From positions 1 through 5,610 of the forward strand of contig FR880291.1 of NCBI GenBank assembly GCA_000435195.1: 5,610 nucleotides of DNA, written 5' to 3'. Made by a program: the position numbers and the translations under genes. The DNA comes from Clostridium sp. CAG:169. GTDB taxonomy: Bacteria; Bacillota; Clostridia; Oscillospirales; Ruminococcaceae. Shown here piece after piece: positions 1 to 5,155 of this stretch (positions are counted from its first letter, which is position 1; each line of letters opens with the position of its first letter). The notes below the pieces were generated by a model. It did not search any database, was not told where the DNA came from, and worked only from the letters and a program-made list of their open reading frames with translations.

Positions 1-1
1 G

Positions 2-355
2 TTGTTTGAGCAGGCAGGATTTCTGGTGGAGGAGTTTGGCGACGGGGACCTGCTGGTGCGCGAGGTGCCGGTGATGCTGAGCGGAGCGCAGATTCGGGAG
101 ATTGTCGAGCAGACTGCGCACGACCTTTCCCAGCACAAAAAGGACATGACCCCGCACGCACTGGACGACCTGCTTCATTCGGTCGCCTGCAAGAGCGCGG
201 TGCGTGCCAACGATAAAAATACCGTCCCCGAGCTGTGGGAGATCGTGCAGCTGTTGCAGGAGGACGAAAATGCAAGATACTGCCCGCACGGGCGTCCGGT
301 CGCCAGAAGCTTTTCCCGCCGGGAGCTGGAAAAACTGTTTGGCAGGCTGGGATAA
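2..355 (+). CDS. mutL: DNA mismatch repair protein MutL, C-terminal fragment (5' end outside window)
   Basis: This is the last 117 codons of an open frame that runs in from upstream; base 1 belongs to the preceding codon and the first TTG is an internal Leu, not a start. Visible motifs are those of the C-terminal dimerisation/endonuclease domain of nicking-type MutL: ACKSAVRAND (residues 62-71 of the fragment, matching the family's ACR-type motif), CPHGRP (94-99, a metal-site motif) and a terminal LFGR resembling the family's FxR ending. The DQHAxxE motif that completes the nuclease site must lie upstream of the window. Family knowledge: MutL couples MutS mismatch recognition to strand incision. 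The gene ends 24 bp before miaA on the same strand, the common mutL-miaA arrangement, so co-transcription is likely. Identification is firm; whether the full protein is intact cannot be seen. Confidence 0.93.
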   Translation: MFEQAGFLVEEFGDGDLLVREVPVMLSGAQIREIVEQTAHDLSQHKKDMTPHALDDLLHSVACKSAVRANDKNTVPELWEIVQLLQEDENARYCPHGRPVARSFSRRELEKLFGRLG

Positions 356-379
356 ACAAAAGCAGGAAGGAATGTTGAG

Positions 380-1324
380 ATGGAAAACAGGATACCGCTG
401 GCAGTGATTGCGGGTCCTACCGCTTCGGGAAAGACAGCGGCTGGTGTCCGGGTGGCGCAGCTGTTGGGAGGGGAGGTCATCTCCGCCGATTCGATGCAGA
501 TTTATAAGCATCTGACGGTGGGTACGGCAAAACCGCTTGTGCAGGAAATGCAAGGGGTCCCGCATCATCTGATCGACTTTTTGGAGCCGTCCGAATCCTT
601 TTCGGTGGCAGATTATGTCCGGCTTGCCCGACAGCAGATCGAGCAGGTCCACCAAAGAGGGCATCTGCCGGTGCTGGTGGGAGGGACCGGACTGTACATC
701 AGCTCGCTGGTGGACAACATCCAGTTTTCGCAGGAGGACGGCGACCCGCAGCTGCGGGAGCAGCTGAAGGGATTTGCCGAGCAAAACGGTGTGCAGGCGC
801 TGTGGCAGAGACTGGATGAGGTGGATCCGGCGGCAGCGCAGAAGATACATCCCAATAATGTCGGCAGGGTGGTGCGCGCGCTGGAGGTCTTTTATACCAC
901 AGGGACGCCCATCTCCCGCCAGCAGGAGCTTTCCCGACAGCAGCCGTCGCCCTACCGCCTGTGCATGATGGCGCTGGGCTTTCGCGACCGGCAAAAGCTG
1001 TATGACCGCATCAATCTGCGGGTCACCCGCATGGTGGAGGACGGTCTGGAGCAGGAGGCGCGCTGGCTGCGGGAACAGGGATACAGTGCGACCAGCTTTC
1101 AGGCAATCGGCTACAAAGAAATGGGTCTGTATCTGGATGGGGAAGAAACGCTTGAGCAGGCGTGCGAGCGGATTCGGCAGGAGTCCCGCCGGTATGCCAA
1201 ACGGCAGCTGACCTGGTTTCGCAGGGACGAGCGTTACCACTGGTTTTGGGCAGACGAGTTTGCCGATGCCGAACAGATGCACCGGCAGATGGCACAGTTG
1301 GCACAGCAAATGCTGTTAAAATAA
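380..1324 (+). CDS. miaA: tRNA dimethylallyltransferase MiaA
   Basis: MiaA transfers a dimethylallyl group from DMAPP to N6 of adenosine 37 in tRNAs reading UNN codons, in the cytoplasm. The 314-residue length is normal. Diagnostic motifs in order: P-loop GPTASGKT (12-19); DSMQIY (37-42), whose Asp37 corresponds to the catalytic Asp; VGTAKP (47-52); HHLIDFLEP (62-70); GGTGLY (101-106) with the conserved active-site Thr103; HPNNVGRVVRALE (157-169); QAIGYKE (241-247); and the tRNA-binding basic stretch RRYAKRQLTWFRRD (270-283). ATG 380 is chosen because AGGAAGG (364-370) sits 9 nt upstream and the P-loop falls at the usual distance from the N-terminus. It follows mutL by 24 bp and precedes hfq by 73 bp; miaA-hfq adjacency is widespread in bacteria. 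No anomaly was seen. Confidence 0.97.
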   Translation: MENRIPLAVIAGPTASGKTAAGVRVAQLLGGEVISADSMQIYKHLTVGTAKPLVQEMQGVPHHLIDFLEPSESFSVADYVRLARQQIEQVHQRGHLPVLVGGTGLYISSLVDNIQFSQEDGDPQLREQLKGFAEQNGVQALWQRLDEVDPAAAQKIHPNNVGRVVRALEVFYTTGTPISRQQELSRQQPSPYRLCMMALGFRDRQKLYDRINLRVTRMVEDGLEQEARWLREQGYSATSFQAIGYKEMGLYLDGEETLEQACERIRQESRRYAKRQLTWFRRDERYHWFWADEFADAEQMHRQMAQLAQQMLLK

Positions 1325-1397
1325 GGGTCGATGCCACAGCTCGACAAAAAATTGCAGGAAAACAGGATATACTGTAAAAAAAGAAGGAGGTCATGTC

Positions 1398-1733
1398 ATG
1401 CTTAATTTGCAGGATATGTTTTTAAATCAGCTTCGAAAAGAAAAAATCATGGTGACCGTTTATTTGGTCAACGGCTTCCAGCTCAGAGGCTATGTCAAGG
1501 GATTCGATACCTTTACCATTGTTGTGGAAAACGAAGGAAGACAGAATCTGGTCTACAAGAACGCAGTTTCCACCATCACGCCAACCAAACCGGTCAAGCT
1601 GCTGGAAAATATCCCGGTTCAGCCGGAGAGCACTGCATCGGAAAAGCTATCCGCTGCATCGGAAAAGGAAACCGGTGCACAGCAGGAGCCACAGGCGCAG
1701 CCAAAACAGGGCACAGAACAGCCGCAGCAGTAA
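1398..1733 (+). CDS. hfq: RNA chaperone Hfq with long low-complexity C-terminal tail
   Basis: Hfq is a hexameric Sm-like ring that binds sRNAs and mRNAs. Residues 1-65 form the Sm fold: LQDMFLNQLRKEK (4-16; Gln5 and Asp6 match proximal-site Gln8 and Asp9 of E. coli), YLVNGFQLRGYVKGFDTF (22-39; Phe39 matches Phe42) and Sm2 VYKNAVSTITP (52-62). The loop before Sm2 (ENEGRQNLVY) has the one-residue-longer form remembered for Bacillus Hfq. Two oddities: the usual YKHA reads YKNA, replacing the His that lines the proximal uridine pocket, and about 45 extra residues (66-111) make a Q/E/P/A-rich tail, whereas Bacillus-type Hfq usually ends near residue 73. The tail contains an in-frame duplication (see repeat). 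The start is well supported by GAAGGAGG (1383-1390), 7 nt upstream. An out-of-frame ATG at 1393 is too close to that site to compete. Confidence 0.95.
   Translation: MLNLQDMFLNQLRKEKIMVTVYLVNGFQLRGYVKGFDTFTIVVENEGRQNLVYKNAVSTITPTKPVKLLENIPVQPESTASEKLSAASEKETGAQQEPQAQPKQGTEQPQQ
1633..1667 (+). repeat. 14-bp direct repeat, 21-bp period, in the hfq tail
   Basis: CTGCATCGGAAAAG occurs at 1633-1646 and again, identically, at 1654-1667. The offset is 21 bp, exactly seven codons, giving two ASEK units (Hfq residues 80-83 and 87-90). This looks like a small in-frame tandem duplication that lengthened the disordered tail. It is directly visible in the sequence; its origin by slippage is inference. 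Confidence 0.8.
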
Positions 1734-1751
1734 TATGCGATGTAACGCATA
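1734..1751. other. Perfect 6-bp inverted repeat just after the hfq stop codon
   Basis: TATGCG (1734-1739), six-nt loop ATGTAA, CGCATA (1746-1751), beginning directly after the hfq TAA stop. It is followed by an A-run (1751-1757) rather than a T-run, so it is not a standard intrinsic terminator for the + strand. On the - strand the T-run would precede the stem, which also does not fit a terminator. It could be an mRNA 3'-end or processing structure, or coincidence. The stem is short and AU-containing, so its stability is doubtful. Confidence 0.3.
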
Positions 1752-1772
1752 AAAAAACGGTCGGAGGAAACG

Positions 1773-3065
1773 ATGTCAGGTTATCAGAAAAAAAGGACCA
1801 AAAACGGCAGGATCATCATGGCGGTGTGCGGTGTGCTGTTGCTGCTCTATCTGGGCGGACAGCTGTGGGGATTTGCCAACATCAAGCTGCGCACCGAGCA
1901 GGTGGAGGAGGACACCCTGTATGATTTTGTGCGTACAGAGGGACTGGTGTTCCGCAGCGAGGAGGTCATTTCAAAGGCAACCAGCGGCGTGATGGTCTAT
2001 AACTGTGCGGATGGCGAAGAGGTTGCGATGGACCAGGAGGTAGCGGCGGTGTACAAGGACAGCACCGTGTCCATGGTCAACAATCAGCTCGACCAGTTGC
2101 GGCAGGAGCTGGCTTCGCTGAACAAGGCGCAGACGGTCAAGGCGACCCGCTATTCGGCGGTGGCAAATCTTTCTAACCAGATCAACGACCAGGCGGGCAA
2201 AATCGTCGATTTTGCGCAGGACGGCATGGTGGAAGGCATCGCCGAACAGAAGGAGGAGCTGACCAGCCTGCTCAACCGCAAAAAGATTGCGCTGGGGCAG
2301 GAGGAATCCTTCTCCGAGCGCATTGCAGAGCTGAATGCCCAGATTGCGTATCTGGAAAAGACCAAGGAAAAGCAGCGCGGCGTTTCCATCGACGCACCCA
2401 AGGCAGGATATTTCTGTAAGGAGGTCGATGGATACGAGGAGGTCCTGACAGCAGAAGCACTGGACCAAATGACCTATGACGAGTATCAGCAGCTTCAGCA
2501 GCAAAAGCCCAAAACGGTCAGCAATCCCATCGGCAAGATTGTGACCACCCACGTCTGGTATCTGACGGTGGACCTGCCCAACGAAGAAGCGCAGAAGTTT
2601 GAGGTGGACGACACTGTCAAGCTGGACTTCAAGTTTGCTAACGGACAGACGGTAAACGCTCGGGTGTCGGACATCATACCGGACAACAAGCGGACCAATA
2701 CGGTGATTGTCTTTGAGTGCAAGGACATCACCGACCGACTGCTCAAGGTCCGCAGGCAGAGCGTGGACATCATCTTCACCACCTATTCGGGTCTGCGCAT
2801 CAGCTCAAAGGCGCTCTACCACGAACAGAACATCCCGGGCGTTTATGTGTTGGACAAGACCACCGTGCGCTTTAAGCCGGTGGAAATCATCAAGGACAAC
2901 GGCAACTTTATCCTGTGTGAGCCGCGCACCGGCACCGACGATGCCCATACCCTCAATCGGCTGGATTTGGTGATTATCGAAAGCGGAGGCATCGAGATGA
3001 AGGATGGCAACTCTCTGGATGAGGACACCGTAAAAGGAGTGGAGTCAAATAATGCAACAGGTTAA
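1773..3065 (+). CDS. HlyD/adaptor-like single-pass membrane protein of unknown role in a division gene cluster
   Basis: A 430-residue protein with a basic cytoplasmic start (MSGYQKKRTKNGR), one hydrophobic membrane segment (about 14-34) and a large extracytoplasmic part. It follows the HlyD/membrane-fusion order: a first lipoyl-like half (about 60-95, including SGVMVYNCADGEEV), a coiled-coil-prone Gln/Glu/Leu-rich hairpin (about 98-200), a second lipoyl-like half (about 203-218, SIDAPKAGYF) and a beta-rich C-terminal region (about 250-405). No cysteine lipobox or cell-wall anchor is evident. HlyD-type proteins normally bridge an ABC or other pump to further envelope parts, but no pump gene is in this window. 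The start has GGAGG (1763-1767), 5 nt upstream. Its last 14 bp overlap yggS, implying translational linkage with the division genes. The fold assignment comes from motif order only; a role in division or envelope organisation is inference from neighbours. Confidence 0.75.
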   Translation: MSGYQKKRTKNGRIIMAVCGVLLLLYLGGQLWGFANIKLRTEQVEEDTLYDFVRTEGLVFRSEEVISKATSGVMVYNCADGEEVAMDQEVAAVYKDSTVSMVNNQLDQLRQELASLNKAQTVKATRYSAVANLSNQINDQAGKIVDFAQDGMVEGIAEQKEELTSLLNRKKIALGQEESFSERIAELNAQIAYLEKTKEKQRGVSIDAPKAGYFCKEVDGYEEVLTAEALDQMTYDEYQQLQQQKPKTVSNPIGKIVTTHVWYLTVDLPNEEAQKFEVDDTVKLDFKFANGQTVNARVSDIIPDNKRTNTVIVFECKDITDRLLKVRRQSVDIIFTTYSGLRISSKALYHEQNIPGVYVLDKTTVRFKPVEIIKDNGNFILCEPRTGTDDAHTLNRLDLVIIESGGIEMKDGNSLDEDTVKGVESNNATG

Positions 3066-3783
3066 TCAGCAGCAAAGACAGCAAGAGGTTCGGGAAAATG
3101 TCCGTTCGATTTTGCAGCAGGTCCGGCAAACTGCCCTTGAGGCAGGTCGGGACCCGCAGCAGGTGCAGGTGATGGCTGTGACCAAGACAGTGGCTCCTGA
3201 GCTGGTCAACGCAGCCATTGCAGAGGGCATCACCCTGCTGGGAGAAAACAAGGCACAGGAGCTGTGCGAAAAGTATGACAGCTACTGCAAAGAGGGGGTC
3301 AGCATCCACTTTATCGGTCACCTGCAAACCAACAAGGTTCGACAGATCGTAGATAAGGTGTGCATGATCGAGTCGGTGGACAGTGTGAAGCTTGCACGCG
3401 AGATCGAGCGTCAGTGCGCCAACATCGGCAAGGTGATGGACGTGCTGGTCGAGGTCAACATCGGCGCAGAGGAAAGCAAGAGCGGAGTTTCTCCCGAGCA
3501 GCTGCCCGCGCTTTTGCAGGAAATTGGTCAGTTTGAGCACATTCGGGTGTGCGGATTGATGACAATTCCTCCGGTGTGCGAGGACGAACAGCAAGTTTCG
3601 CAATATTTTTCCCAAATGAGCCAACTCTTTATTGACATAAAGCAAAAAAAATATGATAATATCAATATGGAAATTTTGTCTATGGGTATGTCTGCGGACT
3701 ATCCGATAGCAGTACAGCAGGGCTCAAACATCGTGCGCATCGGCACAGCGATGTTTGGTCAAAGGAATTATAAAAGGAGCTAA
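3052..3783 (+). CDS. yggS: YggS/YlmE family pyridoxal phosphate homeostasis protein (PLPBP)
   Basis: A 243-residue single-domain PLP-binding protein with an alanine-racemase-like TIM barrel but no known catalytic role; the family buffers cytosolic PLP and affects amino-acid and B6 metabolism. Motifs: VMAVTKTV (40-47) with Lys45 as the expected Schiff-base lysine; GENKAQEL; HFIGHLQTNKVRQI; DVLVEVNIGAEESKSGV; RVCGLMTIPP; LSMGMSADY; and the phosphate-binding GSNIVRIGTAMFG near the C-terminus. The N-terminus is unusually Gln-rich (MQQVNQQQRQQ). ATG 3052 lies within the end of the HlyD-like gene (14-bp overlap), with GGAG (3041-3044) 7 nt upstream. In B. subtilis the orthologue ylmE sits in the same position before sepF. 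The stretch at about 3600-3670 is conspicuously A/T-rich compared with the rest of the gene and contains a promoter-like element and an 8-A run (3644-3651). Confidence 0.95.
   Translation: MQQVNQQQRQQEVRENVRSILQQVRQTALEAGRDPQQVQVMAVTKTVAPELVNAAIAEGITLLGENKAQELCEKYDSYCKEGVSIHFIGHLQTNKVRQIVDKVCMIESVDSVKLAREIERQCANIGKVMDVLVEVNIGAEESKSGVSPEQLPALLQEIGQFEHIRVCGLMTIPPVCEDEQQVSQYFSQMSQLFIDIKQKKYDNINMEILSMGMSADYPIAVQQGSNIVRIGTAMFGQRNYKRS
3632..3660 (+). promoter_or_regulatory. Predicted sigma-A promoter inside the 3' end of yggS
   Basis: TTGACA (3632-3637, exact -35 consensus), a 17-bp spacer, then GATAAT (3655-3660, five of six matches to TATAAT). The spacer contains an A-tract and the surroundings are locally A/T-rich. 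Initiation would be expected near 3667, giving a leader of about 125 nt before sepF (3792). The element is read directly from sequence; its activity is inferred. It could let sepF-ylmH-divIVA be expressed independently of the upstream mutL-to-yggS transcript. Confidence 0.6.
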
Positions 3784-3791
3784 GTGAAACT

Positions 3792-4244
3792 ATGGCATTG
3801 AGGGATACATTGCGGAATCTGATTGGGATTCCAGAAAATGATTATGACAACGATTATGATGATGAGATGCAGTCGGGCAATATCGACCAGCAGGAAGAGG
3901 AACAGACCAGCATGGCATCCCCTTCCTCCGACCGCAAGCACAACAAGGTCGTGAATATCCATGCCACCACCCAGCTGGCGGTTGTGCTGGTCAAACCGGA
4001 GCGATATGAGGATGCGGCTTCCATTGCGGACCACCTTAACGCCAAAAAGACGGTTGTGCTGAATCTGGAGCAGACCAGCAAGGATGTTTCCAGAAGACTG
4101 ATCGATTTTCTGTGCGGCGTGGCATACGCAAACAACGGACAGATGAAACGGGTGGCAAACAACACCTATATCATTACCCCGTACAATGTGGACATTATGG
4201 GGGATTTATTGGATGAGCTGGAAAACAACGGCGTCATCTTTTAA
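3792..4244 (+). CDS. sepF: Cell division protein SepF
   Basis: SepF binds the FtsZ C-terminal tail and membranes, aligning and anchoring Z-ring filaments. The 150-residue length is typical. Residues 1-13 (MALRDTLRNLIGI) form the amphipathic membrane-targeting helix. An acidic linker follows (about 15-50), with a small NDYD NDYD repeat encoded by two GATTATGA copies (3840-3847, 3852-3859). The conserved SepF core is residues 52-150, including NLEQTSKDVSRRLIDFLCG (91-109), AYANNG (111-116), YIITP (126-130) and VDIMGD (133-138). The Gly in DFLxG lies at the position of a dimer-interface glycine studied in B. subtilis. The likely Shine-Dalgarno, AAGGAG (3774-3779), lies in the last codons of yggS with a rather long 12-nt spacing; the intergenic gap is 8 bp. 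It precedes ylmH by three bases in the same frame. Confidence 0.96.
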   Translation: MALRDTLRNLIGIPENDYDNDYDDEMQSGNIDQQEEEQTSMASPSSDRKHNKVVNIHATTQLAVVLVKPERYEDAASIADHLNAKKTVVLNLEQTSKDVSRRLIDFLCGVAYANNGQMKRVANNTYIITPYNVDIMGDLLDELENNGVIF

Positions 4245-4250
4245 TCAATG
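4242..4250 (+). promoter_or_regulatory. sepF-ylmH stop/restart junction without Shine-Dalgarno
   Basis: The bases read TAA TCA ATG: the sepF stop, one sense codon, then the ylmH start, all in one frame. No AGGAGG-like sequence is visible in the 15 or so bases before the ATG (ACGGCGTCATCTTTTAATCA region). Translation of ylmH therefore probably depends on ribosomes finishing sepF. Coupling is inferred from geometry. Confidence 0.55.
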
Positions 4251-5078
4251 AGACAGGATATGCAGACGCAGCGGGAGGAATTTGATCGACTGCTGCGTGC
4301 AAAAACAGCGGATTTGGCACGGCAGATGCAAAGGGACAACCTGCCGTGCTTCAGCCGTTTTCTGGATGGACGGGAGCGGATTCTGGCGCAGAGGGAACTG
4401 CAGGCGCTGCATTTTCCGCAGGACCAATATTGCTTCTGGGAAGGATTTGCAGCGGATGTGAAAACTTTGTCTGCGGCAGCACCTCTTCGGTGTATGCTGG
4501 GCTTGTTTCCCGATTACCTTGCGCTGACCGAAGGAATGGACCGCTCGGTGTGGGAAGAACAGTTCCCCATCTTTGCAGTGACCCTTTCCTATCGGGAGCA
4601 GGATGCGCTGACCCATCGGGATCTGCTGGGTTCTTTGATGGGTCTGGACATCAAGCGGGAGCTGATTGGAGAAATTTTGACAGCGCAGGACCATGCGGTC
4701 GTCTTCTGCACCCAGACAGCGCAGCAGATCATCCTTTCGGAGCTGAGTCGTGTAGGACGCGCAGGTGTCCGTGTGCAGCCGGGCAAACCACAGCAGCTGC
4801 CGCCAGCATTTTGTCTGCTGGACAAGACCGGTACGGTCAGCTCGATGCGGCTTGACTGCGTGGTGTCGCTGGCGCTGAATCTCAGCCGCGAAAAAAGTGC
4901 GGCTTTGATCGAAGGCAGGCAGGTCAGCCTAAACTTTTTTGAAGAAGAAAAAAGCTCCAGAGAGGTCAAGGTGGGGGACATCCTTTCCATACGCGGCTAC
5001 GGGAGATTTTTGATTTCACAGCAAGGCTCGCTGAGCAAAAAGGGAAGGCTCCATCTGACCATCAGCCAATATATCTGA
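4248..5078 (+). CDS. ylmH: YlmH family S4-domain RNA-binding protein
   Basis: A 276-residue protein with the two-part YlmH layout: an N-terminal/central YlmH-type RNA-binding region (about 10-185), with the family signature LTHRDLLGSLMGLDIKRE (121-138), and a C-terminal S4 domain (about 198-253) showing SSMRLDCVVSLAL, SREKSAALIEGRQVSLN and the VGDILSIRGYGRF loop. In B. subtilis YlmH has been tied to ribosome-associated quality control, binding 50S subunits with stalled peptidyl-tRNA, and it is encoded in the division cluster. ATG 4248 is the first possible start after the in-frame sepF stop; Met5 (4260) is an alternative but also lacks good ribosome-binding-site spacing. ylmG, which lies between sepF and ylmH in B. 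subtilis, is not present here. Confidence 0.93.
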   Translation: MRQDMQTQREEFDRLLRAKTADLARQMQRDNLPCFSRFLDGRERILAQRELQALHFPQDQYCFWEGFAADVKTLSAAAPLRCMLGLFPDYLALTEGMDRSVWEEQFPIFAVTLSYREQDALTHRDLLGSLMGLDIKRELIGEILTAQDHAVVFCTQTAQQIILSELSRVGRAGVRVQPGKPQQLPPAFCLLDKTGTVSSMRLDCVVSLALNLSREKSAALIEGRQVSLNFFEEEKSSREVKVGDILSIRGYGRFLISQQGSLSKKGRLHLTISQYI

Positions 5079-5155
5079 TTTGGAAAATAATACAGGGGAA
5101 GACCCCGATAAGATAAATCTCAAAAGATTGAGAAGAAAAAGGGAGGTACCTTTAG
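5079..5155 (+). promoter_or_regulatory. divIVA leader with two tandem AAGA-loop hairpins
   Basis: In the 77-bp ylmH-divIVA gap two perfect stem-loops follow each other. The first is GGGG (5095-5098), loop AAGA, CCCC (5103-5106). The second is TCTCAA (5118-5123), loop AAGA, TTGAGA (5128-5133). They are separated by an A-rich 11-nt spacer containing GATAAGATAA. The second ends 7 nt before the divIVA ribosome binding site GGGAGG (5141-5146), itself 9 nt from the ATG. Neither hairpin is followed by a U-tract, so terminator function is unlikely. A translation-control, stability or processing role is possible. No convincing -35/-10 pair was found in the gap. Confidence 0.4.

Noticed and set aside
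1327..1345. Hairpin after miaA as a terminator
   Set aside because: Only a 5-bp stem with a 9-nt loop, followed by an A-run rather than a T-run on the + strand.
1393..1425. Small leader peptide starting at the ATG 5 bp before the hfq start
   Set aside because: That ATG is only 2 nt from the AGGAGG, too close for initiation, and its 10-codon frame has no recognisable attenuation feature.
1734..1757. Intrinsic terminator after hfq
   Set aside because: A perfect 6-bp stem exists but is followed by A residues, and the next gene is only 39 bp away on the same strand, so read-through is more likely.
1971..2552. Minus-strand open frame of 193 codons opposite the HlyD-like gene
   Set aside because: The Leu-rich translation is what results from reading CAG/GAG-rich coiled-coil codons in reverse complement; no ribosome binding site or independent support.
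2974..3645. Long open frame on the minus strand (223 codons) opposite the end of the HlyD-like gene and yggS
   Set aside because: It lies antisense to two genes with strong family motifs, its Leu/His-rich translation resembles no family I recognise, and it appears to be a by-product of codon bias on the coding strand.
3644..3651. Run of eight A residues in yggS as a programmed frameshift site
   Set aside because: The normal frame continues through all conserved motifs to the expected C-terminus, and no stimulatory structure or useful alternative frame is evident; it more likely belongs to the promoter spacer.
5080..5114. Promoter in the ylmH-divIVA gap (TTGGAA with TAAGAT)
   Set aside because: The spacer would be 23 bp and both hexamers are poor matches.
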